A stretch of 64,000 bases of DNA, from positions 86,247,258-86,311,257 of the forward strand of contig CM063501.1 in the NCBI GenBank assembly GCA_032207245.1, read 5' to 3'. Positions 1 through 12,079 of the stretch are shown here, one piece after another; within the stretch, counting starts at the first letter, position 1, and each line of letters starts with the position of its first letter. Source of the stretch: Pardosa pseudoannulata. Lineage: Eukaryota; Arthropoda; Arachnida; Araneae; Lycosidae. The notes under the pieces were generated by a model. The model was not told the origin of the DNA. It ran no database searches and worked only from the letters and a program-made list of their open reading frames with translations. Made by a program: the position numbers and the translations under genes.

Positions 1-690
1 ATAACCCGGAAAAGAAAATGGCTATAGGAACAGCTAGAATAGATTGGGATAGGTTGTTTCTCATCTAAGCCGACATGATACTTTACCTGGCGCAGTACAA
101 ATCTTTCCTAACGAAGTGAAATGTCTTTTAGTTTGACACTTACAATAGAGACTGTAAATCTTCCTCCTGGTGGGTCTGTACTCTACTGTCTTGTTCACAT
201 GCACTTTTATGACTTTTTAGTTACTGTTCCTTCACTGCAATCCTCCTCTTCTCTATAAATCATCAGTTTTACTTTCTCCTGAGTGGAGGATTTTGGGAAT
301 TTTTCCCATTCTCGGCAGAATATATCAATTTTCATTTTGAAGAATGAAAAAATGACTTTAGATGGGTTTTTCTAATTGGGTTATTTTTATTAAGTTTACA
401 ATTGCTTATTCAATAGAATATAAAATTTAGATTATAAAGTTTACAATGCCAGAGTTTCTAGTAAAACGTGTTTGATTAATTCACCAACTTTTCCTAACAT
501 TTCATGACTAAATGACATACAATATCAGCTTATGCGTAAATTCATTTAAAAAAAAGTATGTTCTAATAGCTTTTTAGATTGATTTTTTTTAATTATCACA
601 AAATAAACTTATAGCAAGCAGCTTAAAAAATACAGTAAATTCTATAACAGTATTTTTTTACACAGGGGGGAAAAAGAGAGAAATTATATA
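1..690. other. AT-rich non-coding sequence
   Basis: I see no gene, terminal repeat or clear tandem structure here. It is AT-rich sequence with short A and T runs that ends at the left target duplication of the solo LTR. Confidence 0.6.
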
Positions 691-695
691 TTATG

Positions 696-1417
696 TGTTG
701 TAATTTACTTACAACGCAAACACCAGTGTTCGTTCTCAAAGGGGAAACATACTAAAAATATAACACCGTATAATTGAACTAAAACATTTAATATGTACAC
801 TAATTATTTACAGACATTATTTCTTAATTAATATATATAACATTCATTACTCGATGTTTATCATTATACAACAATTCATTACAATTTTATTTTTTTATAC
901 GTTATTCCTTAGTCAAAAGATTAGGAGATTCAGGGTAATAATTATGAATATTATTAAGTTTACCTCCAGTAATTACAGGGGAACAGGCTGGGGCTGCCAA
1001 CAGGCTGGACGTCGGAGCGGGCGTAAAGGACTTCGGTACTGGCATAGAGGCCATTATTTTGCTGGACGTTGGACTCCCCTTTTTTTCTCTGTCCCAATCA
1101 CTTGTTGGTGAAAATTTCCCATATCTACACCCCCTTCGGGAGTGCAGGTAGGCTGATTAAAATGGTCCCTTTGGTGAAAGTTGACATTATTGCTTAACCC
1201 CTGCTCCCATACCTCATGCCGACATACCTCACGCTCCCATACCTCACGCCCTGTCTGAGCTTGACCGTTCCACTTGTTCCACTCCGTGATCTATAACTCT
1301 TCCGCAGGGGTCCCCACTAAAATTCGAAGTCAACAGCTGCACCTAAATTCTTCTTGGAAATTTATTCCACAACTGTGTATGCACGTGCTGACCATCGTGA
1401 GAAAGTGCATTGGTACA
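696..1417 (-). mobile_element. Solo LTR, copy 1
   Basis: A 722-bp LTR with no internal retrotransposon sequence. On the plus strand it begins tgttgtaattta and ends ttggtaca, so it has the TGT...ACA ends of LTR elements. The flanking 5-mers are ttatg (691-695) and ctatg (1418-1422), a 5-bp target duplication with one mismatch. The same sequence occurs at 40433-41258 (same orientation) and 26440-27160 (opposite orientation). On the minus strand a GC-richer promoter-like middle is followed by an AT-rich 3' part. The missing interior points to LTR-LTR recombination. I cannot assign it to Gypsy or BEL because no coding region or primer-binding site is present. Confidence 0.85.
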
Positions 1418-1659
1418 CTATGTATTGCGTTAAATAACTTGTCAAAATTTTCCTTTAAAATACAAATAAAAGTAAATAGCCTTCCAAATTTTTAATTTCA
1501 TTTTGAAGTTTTTTCTGACTTTTAGAAAACAACTGTAAATTTCCGTGATTTTTTGGTAAATATTATGCAATTTCCCTAACTTTTCCTAACTCTTTTACAA
1601 ATCTCCGACTTCCCAGACAGTTGGGAATACTCAAAGCATGCATTTTAATTCACGCAAAG

Positions 1660-1830
1660 TTGAACTATGATGAAATGGTTATGGCGCTGCTTTTCCATAC
1701 CAGCGTTCCTGGGTTCGAATCTGACTATTGGCATGGATGTTTGTATTCTTTCTTAATCGGCTTCAAGCCCATTAGCCTTCGTGTATCAGTAAAGTAAACC
1801 GTAGCGTGGCAAACCAATTTACGCTGTGTA
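1660..1830 (+). repeat. Diverged tRNA-derived SINE
   Basis: It carries a B-box (gggttcgaatc) followed by ggcatggatgtttgta, then the SINE body with an aatcggcttcaagcccattag stretch and a caaacc-like tail. It is clearly older than the copy at 30595-30777, and I see no target duplication. Confidence 0.7.
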
Positions 1831-3020
1831 CACATATATTATGCATGCATTATATTAATTCGCGATTAACTTTTTAAAAATAAGATAGATTAAAAATGAT
1901 TCCTATTTTGTAATCTCAATTTTAGGCTTGCATAATTATTTCCAATTAGATGCGTTATTTCATATCAACAGTGCACTATAAAATTTCTTTATAGGGAAAA
2001 TTTTAATTATAGCTTAACCAGATATTGTTTACTGTTCGTTCATATATTGCTAATATAAAATGTTTGAAAACGATTGAGAAAGTAATTTATAACACTGAAG
2101 AGCAAAAATCAGTCATAGCAAGGTTTTCCATCTTCATTTAATAAAAAGCAAATAGACGTTTAAAATTTAAAAACTATTAACTATAGGGGAACTTTTAATT
2201 ATTAATAACTATAAACTAGTGACTTCTACTAGTTCCCATTTAATTAGAAGTTAAAGAGAACAAAAGAGTTTACAAAATGAAAAATTTAACCAAAAATACG
2301 AAATTGTTGAAAAGTCAGTGTAGAGGACAATTTTATATTCCAGCCAATTTTTAGCAATCAGATGATTTGTTACTCAATTAAAAACATGCTTATGTTGTAT
2401 TTACTTAAGAGTTAAGTCATTTTTCCCCAGTGTAATGTTTTTTTTTACCTTATTGAGTATTTTAAACTATTCTGGGGGGCTTCATTTTTATCCTCGTATC
2501 TAATTTCTGAACATTGTCTATCTAATGTTGTTATCGTAAAACTGAGAACGGTTTATGAAACATGTAGTAGTGTGTCAACTTGTAGAAGGATATCGTTAAT
2601 CAGAAAAAAAATGCTAAAATATTCCAAGAAAAAAATTTATTATTTTATACAATTTGTATTTGGCATAAAGTAATATAAATGTTTCTATATCAATACTAAT
2701 CAAATAGAAAAATAAGCAAAGGGCTCACAGGCAGTGCATTGGGAAAATTTCTAATAAATATTATAGGGCAATTAAAATTTAACAAAATTATTTTGTATTT
2801 TAATCAGACTTTTTTTCCACGTAGATTTTGGTCTCTTTTATACTTTATATATTTAAATCATTTATACTCATAATAAGATAAACAGTTAATAGCTTAATAT
2901 TTTAAACAAAGGAGTAAGAAGATAAAGAAATGAAGATGTTCTCAATATGAAAAGCTTAAAAGGAAAGAAAAAATTTAGTTGTAAAGAGATTAAAAAATAA
3001 ATTAAATTATTTGCTTCTGC
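1831..3020. other. AT-rich non-coding sequence
   Basis: No gene, terminal repeat or recognisable element. It contains many short homopolymer runs. Confidence 0.55.
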
Positions 3021-3023
3021 ATT

Positions 3024-3926
3024 ATCGGTATCTGAGATGTAATCTTTTTGATCTTGTGCTACCAAGTGTTATCAGAAATTCAGTCAAGTTTGTAGACAAG
3101 AGGCCTAGAGGTATAATTTAAGATAAAATTAAAAATGGAAAAAATAAATTTGATTAATAAATTTTATTTTAAAATTTCATTCATCCGATAAGTAAAAATA
3201 ATAAAATTTGATGAAAAATTATACTTTTTTATTGCATAAATTAAGAACAATGTATGAGGATCTGGAGGGCGAGAGAGTTATCGGTATCTGAGATGTAATC
3301 TTTTTAATCTTGTGCTACCAACTGTTATCACAAATTCAATCAAGATTGTATACAAGAGGCCTAGAGGTGTCATTTAAGATATAATTAAAAAAGGAAAAAT
3401 TAAATTTGATTAATAAATTTTAAAATTATTTCAAAATTTCATTAATGCGATAAATAAAATTAATAAAATTTGATGAAAAATTATATTTAAATTAAGAGCA
3501 ATATATGAGGATCAGGAGGGTGAGGTGGGTTATCGGTATCTGAGATGTAATCTTTTTAATCTTGTGCTACCAACTGTTATCACAAATTCAATCAAGATTG
3601 TATACAAGAGGCCTAGAGGTGTCATTTAAGATAAAACTAAAAAAGGAAAAATTAAATTTGATTAATAAATTTTAAAATTATTTCAAAATTTCATTAATGC
3701 GATAAATAAAAATAATAAAATTTGATGAAAATATTTTTTAAATTAAGCAATGAATGCTTGTTCACTTATCGGTATCAAGGGTAACCACTTTTTAATCTGC
3801 TAATGTTTTTCAAATTCAAATCAAATGTAAACAAGACCGTTGATAAGTTAAAATGAAAAAGGAAAATAAATTATTTCAAAATTTATGCAATTTTAATAAA
3901 TGAAATGCTTAAATTAAACAATTAAT
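3024..3926 (+). repeat. Tandem repeat, ~253-bp unit, about 3.6 copies
   Basis: Units begin with ttatcggtatctgagatgta at about 3024, 3278 and 3530, and with a diverged form at 3767 (spacing 254, 252 and 237 bp). The first three are very similar. The fourth is shortened and strongly decayed. The segment 'cttgtgctaccaactgttat' inside the unit is also recognisable, much diverged, near 6000-6020, which links this array to the older duplications to the right. Confidence 0.85.
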
Positions 3927-4179
3927 CTGTATATGAACGTGTGGTTGCCAGAGCCTGATGCTGGTTCGCAGACCGTCACTGCATTAAATTAAAAAAAAAC
4001 CGTTTTATTTGTAAAAATCTGTTACTAAGAAAATTAAAAAAAAAAATATATTTTCTTTCGCTTTCTTCAATAAAAATTCCTCTTTATCACATTTCAACAG
4101 ATTAAAAAGACCTACTTGAAAATTCATAAAAGAAATTAAAGATTAATTTTATTTTGATATTATAATAATAAATGGTATA

Positions 4180-7100
4180 AATATTATATATGGTGCTTAA
4201 ATTAACAACAATGTATAGAAAAAAATGAAGTGACACTAAGAACCATTTTTAGTTAAACTGATGTAAATAAGATTTCGTCCTCAATCTAAAGAACTGGCCT
4301 ACGACACTACAATTGCAACATCCCTTTCAAGCAGTTTTCTTTCCTTAAAATAACATAATATCGTTAGAAATTCTTCTCAACTCAAAAGAATAAAAATAAT
4401 TCATTTCCAATGAAAACCCAGAATAAATATTAGTTGTAAATAGAGAATTAAACACAAATTTAAATGGTACTACTTATTCAACTTTCCACTTTTCAATCTC
4501 GTTACATGTTAAAAAAAAATAAAAAAAGCCCAATAAATATTGAATTACATAGATAATGAAAAAATATAAACATTTTTAATCAAATGAAAAGCTTCTTAAG
4601 CACCACTTTTGTAGTGTAGGCTTTTATGGACAGGTATGCTTTATTTAATAGGATGCATTAAATTACCTCCGGAACTTGAAGGACAACAAATAACATTTAT
4701 TTACAAGATTGGTAAAAAATAAAGGTAGAACAAAAGCATATTCCGCGGCGTTCCAGAGCCTGACGCAACCAGATCAGGTGGACGAACGTTCCATATAAAA
4801 AAACGACATTTTCGTTCTCTCACTCCAACCACAGAGATCTCTTCAGGTTGCAGACTCTATCTGGACTCTAGAACTCAACTGCCGGCAGATCCTCTCCCCT
4901 TCCTTCGTACTGAAACATCCCTTCCGAAAAAATGCAGCTGCAAACCACCCAAAAAAAAAAAAAAAAAAAAAAAAAAAACAAGCGACACACCCGAAAAACC
5001 ATATCAGCCCCCTTAACTGGCCGGTTCCTATTTCCCATAACGAATGCCTGGTGGAAGGGATCAGTGGGGTCGATTTTGTAGTATAGTGAAGGGTATACAT
5101 CTGTGAAACACAGTTGTAGGTTCAAATTCCTTACACTTCATATGGTGCTAAGGTGAACTTAACAACAATGTATAGAAAAGAATTAATAGAAGTATGACAC
5201 TAAAGAACCGTGTTTAGTTAAATTTTGATACGATAAGAGGTTTTGCGCAGTTTAAAGGAATTCCGGAATGTGTGTCCTCCAATAACACTTCACTTTGCAA
5301 CATCATCTTTCCCGCAGTTCATCTTTCCTTTGTCCCTAGAGTAAACATAAGGTCCTCGTTAGATAGAGGTAATTCTTCCATCTTTCTTAAAAGACGGTTA
5401 AAAATAAATTCATTTCCAAATTGATAATCCAAACAGCAAGAAAAGTTATTAGTTGTAAAGAGGAGAAAATTTAAGTACAAACTTAATTTTGTTTTTCTAT
5501 CCACTTAAAAAGATCTGAGACTTCCACTTTTCAACATAGGGCTATCAATAATTATTGGGATTTAAATCGGCTTTGAAACCAAATATAGAGCCTGGATTGA
5601 TAATAGGTGCAATTGGAGGTAAAAGTTTCTTTTTTCCTTCAGTTTCCAGTAGACTCAAAGGGATAAAAATGAAAAGTCATCTGATGCACGAAAGAAGAAA
5701 TAAAAGACTATTAGATTGCCTAAAAGACAAAGAATCAATCGCAAATCTAACTTTCAATTTACCATTGCATCTTTCTCAAGATTCATCTTCCATTTCTTCC
5801 CTGGAGCAACCGAAATAATCTGTACGTCCATATGTGTTCCTTCCGTCAGTTCCAGTACAAAGGGAAAAACGAAGCCATTCCCAAAATGAAAAGACAAAAG
5901 GGAAAGAAAAGTTATTAGTTGTAAAGAAGGAGAAATCAATCACAAACTGTTTTGTTTTTGGTTTCACTTTTTAAAGAAATCTGAGGCAATTACTTTCCAA
6001 TCTTGTACTAACTGTTACTGAGAACTCAAATTTGAAACCACATATACGGTCTAGGCACTTAATTGCCGTTAGAAATAATAGGTGCAACTGGAGGTAAAAG
6101 TTTCTTAACTATTGTACTTTATTGTAGTTATTGACAATATAAGCAAATAGATGTTAATCTGAATATTGAAAAAAGACTGCAGTCTGAAAAAAACTTTATA
6201 ATAAAAAAAAGATACCTACAACCTATTCTAAAGTTCATCAATTCACTTTCATTACTGCATCTTCACAAATGTCAGTTTGCCCCTCAACCAAACTTGAAGC
6301 AAGTTCATTCCAAACCAGGGTTAGAAAAAACCCCCTGTGTTTGAAAAAGAAAAACATTTATAATTGTTTAGAAATAGCACAAACAAAGGTTTTTTTTTTA
6401 ACTTTTGGAAAGAAATCTAAGATTTTAGATCTTGAATAAATTTATAAAATCAATTAAAATATAATAGTACTAATCGAGGCGTAATAAAATTTCAAAATCG
6501 AGGGCTTTACTTAAATTAGTATTAAAATGCTAATAAAGATTTGGAATGATGCATAAATAGCAATTATGCAGAAACTTTGCAGTTGGCAAGCAAAGCAAAA
6601 AATCGTGCAATTTGAAACATAAGCAATCTAAAACCAGATCACCATACTCCAACTTAGAGACCAAGACATACATATTGCTAAAGTCAAAATTTTATCAACG
6701 CAAGCAAACCAGTTAACCGTTGAATAGACATTTTTGTTTAAATAGCATATGCAAGTTTTTTGCTTTTAAATTTGTTTATGAATAAATATTATCCAGAAAT
6801 CATTCAAATTAATTTCTTGCAATAGTTCCACTCAAGGCTCCAAAAAAACAATTTATGCTTCAAACTATGTGCGCTAGAAATCTAAAAATTTCAGTTTTTA
6901 AACAAAAAATAAAACAAATCGGCTTTATGTGCATTTCGTAAAAACTTTAAGACATATTTTAAAGTTCCGCTCCAGACCAGACAAACATCAAGTTTAGCCT
7001 CGTTGATATCTTCTTCTCTTCAGATTTGCTCAGTTTTTCACCAAATTTGAGAAATATAAAAAAGATCAAACTTCCAAATACTTCTGTAACAGACACAAAA

Positions 7101-7335
7101 AAACATTACACTACAACAGAAATCGAACTGGAAAAACTAACTCAATCGATTCGAACGTCCTCCAATGGCTCTTCGATTTGCCGTCCCATCTTTCACGAGA
7201 TTCATCATTCATCCCCCCCTGGAACGACCGAGACAAACATAAGGTCCTCGTTAGATATCTGTATCTCTTCCGTCAGTTCCAGAAGGAGAGGATAAAAATG
7301 AAGCCGTTCCCAAAATGAAAAGCCAAAAAGGGAAG
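4180..7335. repeat. Region of old, strongly diverged local duplications
   Basis: Several segments are related. Both 4190-4500 and 5141-5540 start tatggtgct...aacaacaatgtatagaaa and share gttaaa, attcatttcca and 'attagttgtaaa' blocks in order. 5750-6010 shares the 'gttattagttgtaaag' and 'ccttccgtcagttccag' blocks, and 6240-6440 is a weaker copy. 7180-7320 repeats 'acataaggtcctcgttagat' from 5346 and 'ccgtcagttccag' and 'cattcccaaaatgaaaag' from 5845-5895. The order is partly conserved, which suggests one long unit duplicated in tandem and then decayed. No coding function is evident. Confidence 0.65.
4951..4978 (+). repeat. Poly-A tract of 28 A
   Basis: Twenty-eight consecutive A residues sit between GC-richer flanks (4740-4950 and 4980-5110). 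It could mark the 3' end of an old retroposed copy, but I found no matching target duplication. Confidence 0.9.
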
Positions 7336-7339
7336 ATCT

Positions 7340-8280
7340 GGAAGATAACGAGAAACGACTCGAAAAGAGGAATCGATTGGAAGGGAATAGTTCGCTCTCA
7401 TCTCCAGCGAGTGATCGATCATTCCGATGCTGAAGAGAGAGGGTTATTCTCCCTTTTCGTCCAGGAAGCTGTTTCTCTAACTGTATGACAGGCACATTTT
7501 CTGGCGGCTGAGCAATTAAACTCAACGGAGAAGTGTCGCTGTTAATGAATGTAGAGTCGGCATTTCTCGTTCTTTTTTTGTAACTTAAATACTGTCTTCA
7601 TCGTGATAAATACTCGGCTAGGTCTTTTATTTTCCGGTAGAAAGCGAGAGTTTAACATTAGTGTTCCTTTGAGATATTCGGAATATAGGCGGAGATACAG
7701 CAATTAAATCTGTCTAACGGCCTGCCCTCTGTTGCTTTATTTTTCTTCATTAAATAACATTCTCTGATTTATATACATTTGGAGCCAAAGTACTTGAAAA
7801 GTTAGAATGTAATGCTGTTATTCTTACTAAGAGGAAAATATTTGGAATAACTATAGATAATGCGTTAAAATGTGTGTTTTTTCTTTTTTCTTTTTAGGTT
7901 CTATGTTTTATGTAAGTTCTTTGTAAGAGAAACTCTTATTGAATATTTGACACTCTAATAATTTGTATCATCTATCATTAGATTTTAAAATTATTCTTTA
8001 TTTTTTATGTAGAGAAAATTGACTAGAGTCTTTTCCTTTTATCTTCCATATACCATAAATTTCCTTTATGTTCTGTCTGACTATGTAGAATGAATTTGTT
8101 TGTTACTCAGAACATCAAACTGCATATACTTTCGCAAAAAATAAGTAACTTTTAAAAGAAAAGTCCTTTTTAAAAACAAATTTCAATTTAAAAACTAACA
8201 GGTTAATCAACATGACGAAAATTCTGTTTTCTTTTATAGTAATAAATTCAATTGAGAAAGCGAACTGTAAATGAAATATA
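7340..8280. other. Intergenic, GC-richer at 7340-7560
   Basis: 7340-7560 has more balanced base composition than its surroundings and keeps some CpG. A minus-strand open frame of 106 codons (7205-7525) runs through it but overlaps the duplicated segment and resembles no family I know. 7560-8280 is ordinary AT-rich sequence. Confidence 0.4.
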
Positions 8281-8710
8281 GTAGAACCTCGATTATCTGA
8301 ACCTCGACTATCCGAAAGTTTCCGTTAACCAAAGTCGGTTTTTTCTTCAATTTTCTCTTCACAAACATGCATTTTTAAAGTTTTCTTTTTTCCCACATTC
8401 TTTTTATTTGCAAGTTGTCATTTCCAAACTACGAGTGCAAATAAATATTTTGAAATTTCCATTTTTAGAATTACTTCTCGCAAGCACAATTCTCGGTATG
8501 AATGTACTCTTCCCCAGTTTCAAACATCCCTGTTCTAAACAAAAACATACCCCATTTCGAAATTTGGAAGGTCATACTGCCGAGTCCCAGAACAATCGAA
8601 TGTTATTGCACCAATGACGATACTGCATATTTAACTAGATGATTATTGATGAATTCTCGATTACCTAAGTAGGTTCGATCCCAATTATTCGGATAATTGA
8701 GGTTCTACTG
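8281..8710. mobile_element. pogo/Tigger-like MITE
   Basis: The ends are inverted repeats: gtagaacctcgattatctga at the left, and at the right the complement of ataattgaggttctactg. TA dinucleotides flank both ends (8279-8280 and 8711-8712), as expected for pogo-type elements whose tips read cagtagaacctcgatt. The left tip has lost its first two bases. A 69-codon open frame inside (8408-8617) has no recognisable motif, so this is a non-autonomous 430-bp element. Confidence 0.8.
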
Positions 8711-8939
8711 TAAATATTCTCCTTCCGAGATACAAACTTTTTCCATCAACGAGAAAGCAGATAATTTTACTACGAATTCACCAACGCTTATATAAAGGGG
8801 TACATAAAGATGATAATAACGTTTCGTAAATCGATGATTATTTAAAAATTATTTATTTATCTCTAATGATGTACTTTTCATAATTAATTCATGTACTGCC
8901 CTCTAAGATAATTGTGATAAGTCGCTTAAGGACAATGGC

Positions 8940-9035
8940 TTAATACGCAGAGAACTGACTTTCGAAACCAGAGTTTATATGTTTGAGTGTCACTGCTTGA
9001 ATGGATGTTTTACAGCCGTTTGGAATAGAGAGATT
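8940..9035 (+). repeat. Fragment of a diverged tRNA-derived SINE
   Basis: It shows gaaaccagagtttatatg, a decayed B-box region, then aatggatgttttacagccgt and a tttggaat block in the SINE order. Confidence 0.5.
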
Positions 9036-9039
9036 TCCA

Positions 9040-10720
9040 ACAACGTCACGAACCCTTTCCTGTTCATTTTCATGTTGACGATAGTCATTAGGCTACCAAT
9101 ATCTTGACTTTCTTTTTGAAATGAAAGCTAGAATCGTCCTGAGTTGAGATGTGCCATGCTGCCTCAAACTGCCTTTTAGGCTTTAATGAGTGGTTTTGAT
9201 CTCATTAACTCTCATGCATCAACTGGGTTAAAACGAGATATTTTTCCTGATGGTGAATTTCTCTATTCCGCCTACTTCAACTGGTACTTTAAATTAAATA
9301 CGGTAATACTTCGATATATATGTATACAACAATCCTTATGGAGAAAGTTAGAGAATTCTACACAAACACACCCGTTCTCTATGCGACTGTGTTGCAATAA
9401 AATACATTGTAGTTTTTCAAACAAAACTGAACCAAAAAAATTCTATATTATATTGGTAATCGCAACAATTAGACCATAAAATTAAGATGATTTATTATTA
9501 AGATGTTTTATTGTAACTTTGTACTTTTATAAAAACTATTGCTTTCGACTAACCCACAAGAGTCTCCTAGAGTCGAAATAAAAGCTAGAATCGTATTGAG
9601 TTGAGATGTTCCATGCTGCCTAAAACTGCCTTAACGTCTTTAAGCAGTGGTTCTGGTCTCATTAACTCTCATGCAGCAACTGGGTTAAAAAGAGAGATTT
9701 TTCATAGTGGTGAATTTTTCTATTTCACCAACTTCAACTGGTACTTTAAATTAAATACAGTAATACTTCCATATATATTTATACAGCAATCCTTATGGAG
9801 AGAGTTAGAGAACTTTACACAAACACACCCGTTCGCTATGCCACTGTGTTGCAATACAATACACCGTAGTTAGTCGGACAAACTGAACCAAAAAAATTCA
9901 ATATTATATTGGTAATTACAACAATTAGACCATAAAATAAAGATGATTTATTATTAAGATGTTTTATTGTAACTTTGTACAGTTATAAAAACTACTGCTT
10001 TCGACTGACCCACAAAAGTCTCCTAGAGTCTATTAAAGAGGAGTAAATTTATACGGAATAAAGTAAAATCGCGGATTCTTTAGGAACTCCCGCAACGTCA
10101 AGAACACCTTAATGCCTTTCCTGTTCATTTTAATGCTGACGATAGCCAATAGACAACCAATACCCTGCCCTTCCGTTTGAAATAAAAGCTAGAATCGTTG
10201 TGAGTTCAGATGTTCCATGCTGCCTGAAACTACCTTATATGCTTTAAGCAGTGGTTCTGGTCTCATTAACTCTCATGCAGCAACTGGGTTAAAACGAGAT
10301 ATTTTTCATGGTGGTGAATTTCTCTATTTCACCAACTTCAACTGGTACTTTAAATTAAATACAGTAATACTTCCATATATATTTATACAGCAATCCTTAT
10401 GGAGAGGGTTAAAAAACTTAACACAAACACCCTTTCGCTATGTGACTGTGTTGCAATTCAATACACCATAGTTATTCAAACTGAACAAAAAAAATCTATA
10501 TTCTATTGGGAATTACAACAATTAAACCATAAATTTAAGATGATTTATAAGCCATAAAATTAAGGTAATTCATTATTAAGATGATTAATTGTAGCTTTGT
10601 ACATTTATAAAATCTATTGCTTCAACTGACCCACAAGAGCCTCCTAGAGTCTATTAAAGAGGAATAAATTTATACGGAATACAGTACCTTGGCGGATCCT
10701 TTAGAACTCCGCTGTGGATC
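9040..10720 (+). repeat. Three-copy tandem repeat, full unit ~604 bp
   Basis: The landmark aaagctagaatcgt occurs at about 9125, 9582 and 10187. Copies 1 and 3 carry an upstream block (9040-9120 and 10091-10180, with cctttcctgttcattttna and gacgatag) that copy 2 lacks. All three copies keep a partly open plus-strand frame (9186-9479, 9601-9873, 10217-10471) with the shared peptide string LINSHA and a later FNWYFKLNTVIL block. The copies differ by many replacements, indels and different ends, so I do not call a gene. A partial fourth copy lies at 24565-24735. Confidence 0.8.
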
Positions 10721-11440
10721 ACACGCTAGTAATTAATTTGTAAACTTGGCTAAAGCGAACATTCCCAAATGTGTTTTGAAATCTTTAATCACTATCCGCC
10801 ATGATTCATTAGTATTTCATCACCTCTGTTTCTCAAAGGAAGTTTTAAAACACTACGATGTTTTTATTTCATTTGCTTATCTGGTATCAGCAACGTGATA
10901 TCCAGGATATTAGCTTGTCGCCTGTCTATTTAAAGAACTGCGATCGCGTAGAAAGAAACGAGAGATGCTAACGCCAGTCAAAGACTCTTTATTTATGATT
11001 TTTTTTTAATAAAAGAGATTTTTAACGGAAAAATTGCAAGCTTGAAATTTAATCTGAGTTGACTTAGAGCTGTCTGTTCTGTAGCAATGAGATTTTTTAG
11101 ATTAGTTCTTTTTAAAACCTTTAAAACATTTTTTTTAAATTTATAAGTTCATGCTTTAGGATTCAGAGGAAATTAGCCATAACAGATTATACATTATGTT
11201 TTATTTCTTCTGAAAAGATATCTTTTGTATTGATAAAAACGTAAAATTAAATATTTTGTGAATAACTTAAATTTAATATCCAAAAGACTGAAGAAGTTTT
11301 TCTGACGGCTTGGAATCGGTATATATGTTTGATATATGAAAATCTTGGTTTATATATTCATGCTTCTGACAGTTTAATGACTTCTAATATTATGAACTAT
11401 ACAAACATATTTGCATTTGGTAGTAAAGAGGGTAAGAAAA
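10721..11440. other. AT-rich non-coding sequence
   Basis: No gene or recognisable element was seen. Confidence 0.5.
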
Positions 11441-11780
11441 TATGTTGTACACTCAAAGACTAAACGCCTACATTTTGGCAGCAGTATGAAAAATTAAATA
11501 AAGAATAGATAAAGCAAATGTTTAAATCGTTATAGAAATAATAAAAGAATAATAAATCATAGTTATTTCTGTAAACTTGTACTTTACTCTCCACTCCATA
11601 ATTAATAACATATGTTGTACACCCAAAGACTAAATGCCTACATTTTGGCAGCAGTATGAAAAATTAAATAAAGAATAGATAAAGCAAATGTTTAAATCGT
11701 TATAGAAATAATAAAAGAATAATAAATCATAGTTATTTATGTAAACTTGTACTTTACTCTCCACTCCATTATTAATAACA
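11441..11780 (+). repeat. Recent tandem duplication, 170-bp unit x2
   Basis: Units 11441-11610 and 11611-11780 both start tatgttgtacac and differ at only a handful of positions (for example actcaaagactaaacg versus acccaaagactaaatg). The high identity suggests a recent duplication. Confidence 0.92.
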
Positions 11781-11899
11781 TATTCTTACACTTTTAAGCA
11801 GCAATTTAAAATCATTTGCTAGCTAAATTTCCCTTAACATATCTGCATAAACTTATAGCTAAATTTGAAATAATTTAATATTTTTAAATGTCTAAACTA

Positions 11900-12070
11900 A
11901 ACTCCTCGCCTCTACAGCCCAACTTGGGGGCCAAGACCTACGATGCCAACCTCCGTTTCCAAGGAATTGGAGTGCAGAAGTATGTGTACCGGTTAGGAGG
12001 TCAACCTTATGGGGAACCCCCAGTGTTTAGTTCCCAAATATGCTTGGTACTCAATTTGTCTGCCCTCTGA
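11900..12070 (+). other. GC-rich islet of unknown origin
   Basis: About 170 bp stands out from very AT-rich flanks by composition. It encodes a 60-codon plus-strand frame (11888-12070) containing GAKTYDANLRFQGIGVQKYV, which I do not recognise. No splice signals or terminal repeats are obvious. It may be a fragment of a low-copy mobile element. Confidence 0.35.
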
Positions 12071-12079
12071 AGAGATGAA

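Noticed and set aside
854..1495. Plus-strand frames of 85 and 73 codons
   Set aside because: They fall within or across the boundary of the solo LTR; antisense to its inferred transcription direction and not conserved in copy 2.
4843..5125. Two 85-codon minus-strand frames
   Set aside because: Both read through the 28-A tract as poly-Phe and overlap in different frames; no coding evidence.
5055..5140. tRNA-like sequence (tagtatagtgaagggtata ... aggttcaaattcc)
   Set aside because: A and B boxes are suggestive, but the anticodon and acceptor stems do not form; at most a SINE relic, too weak to annotate.
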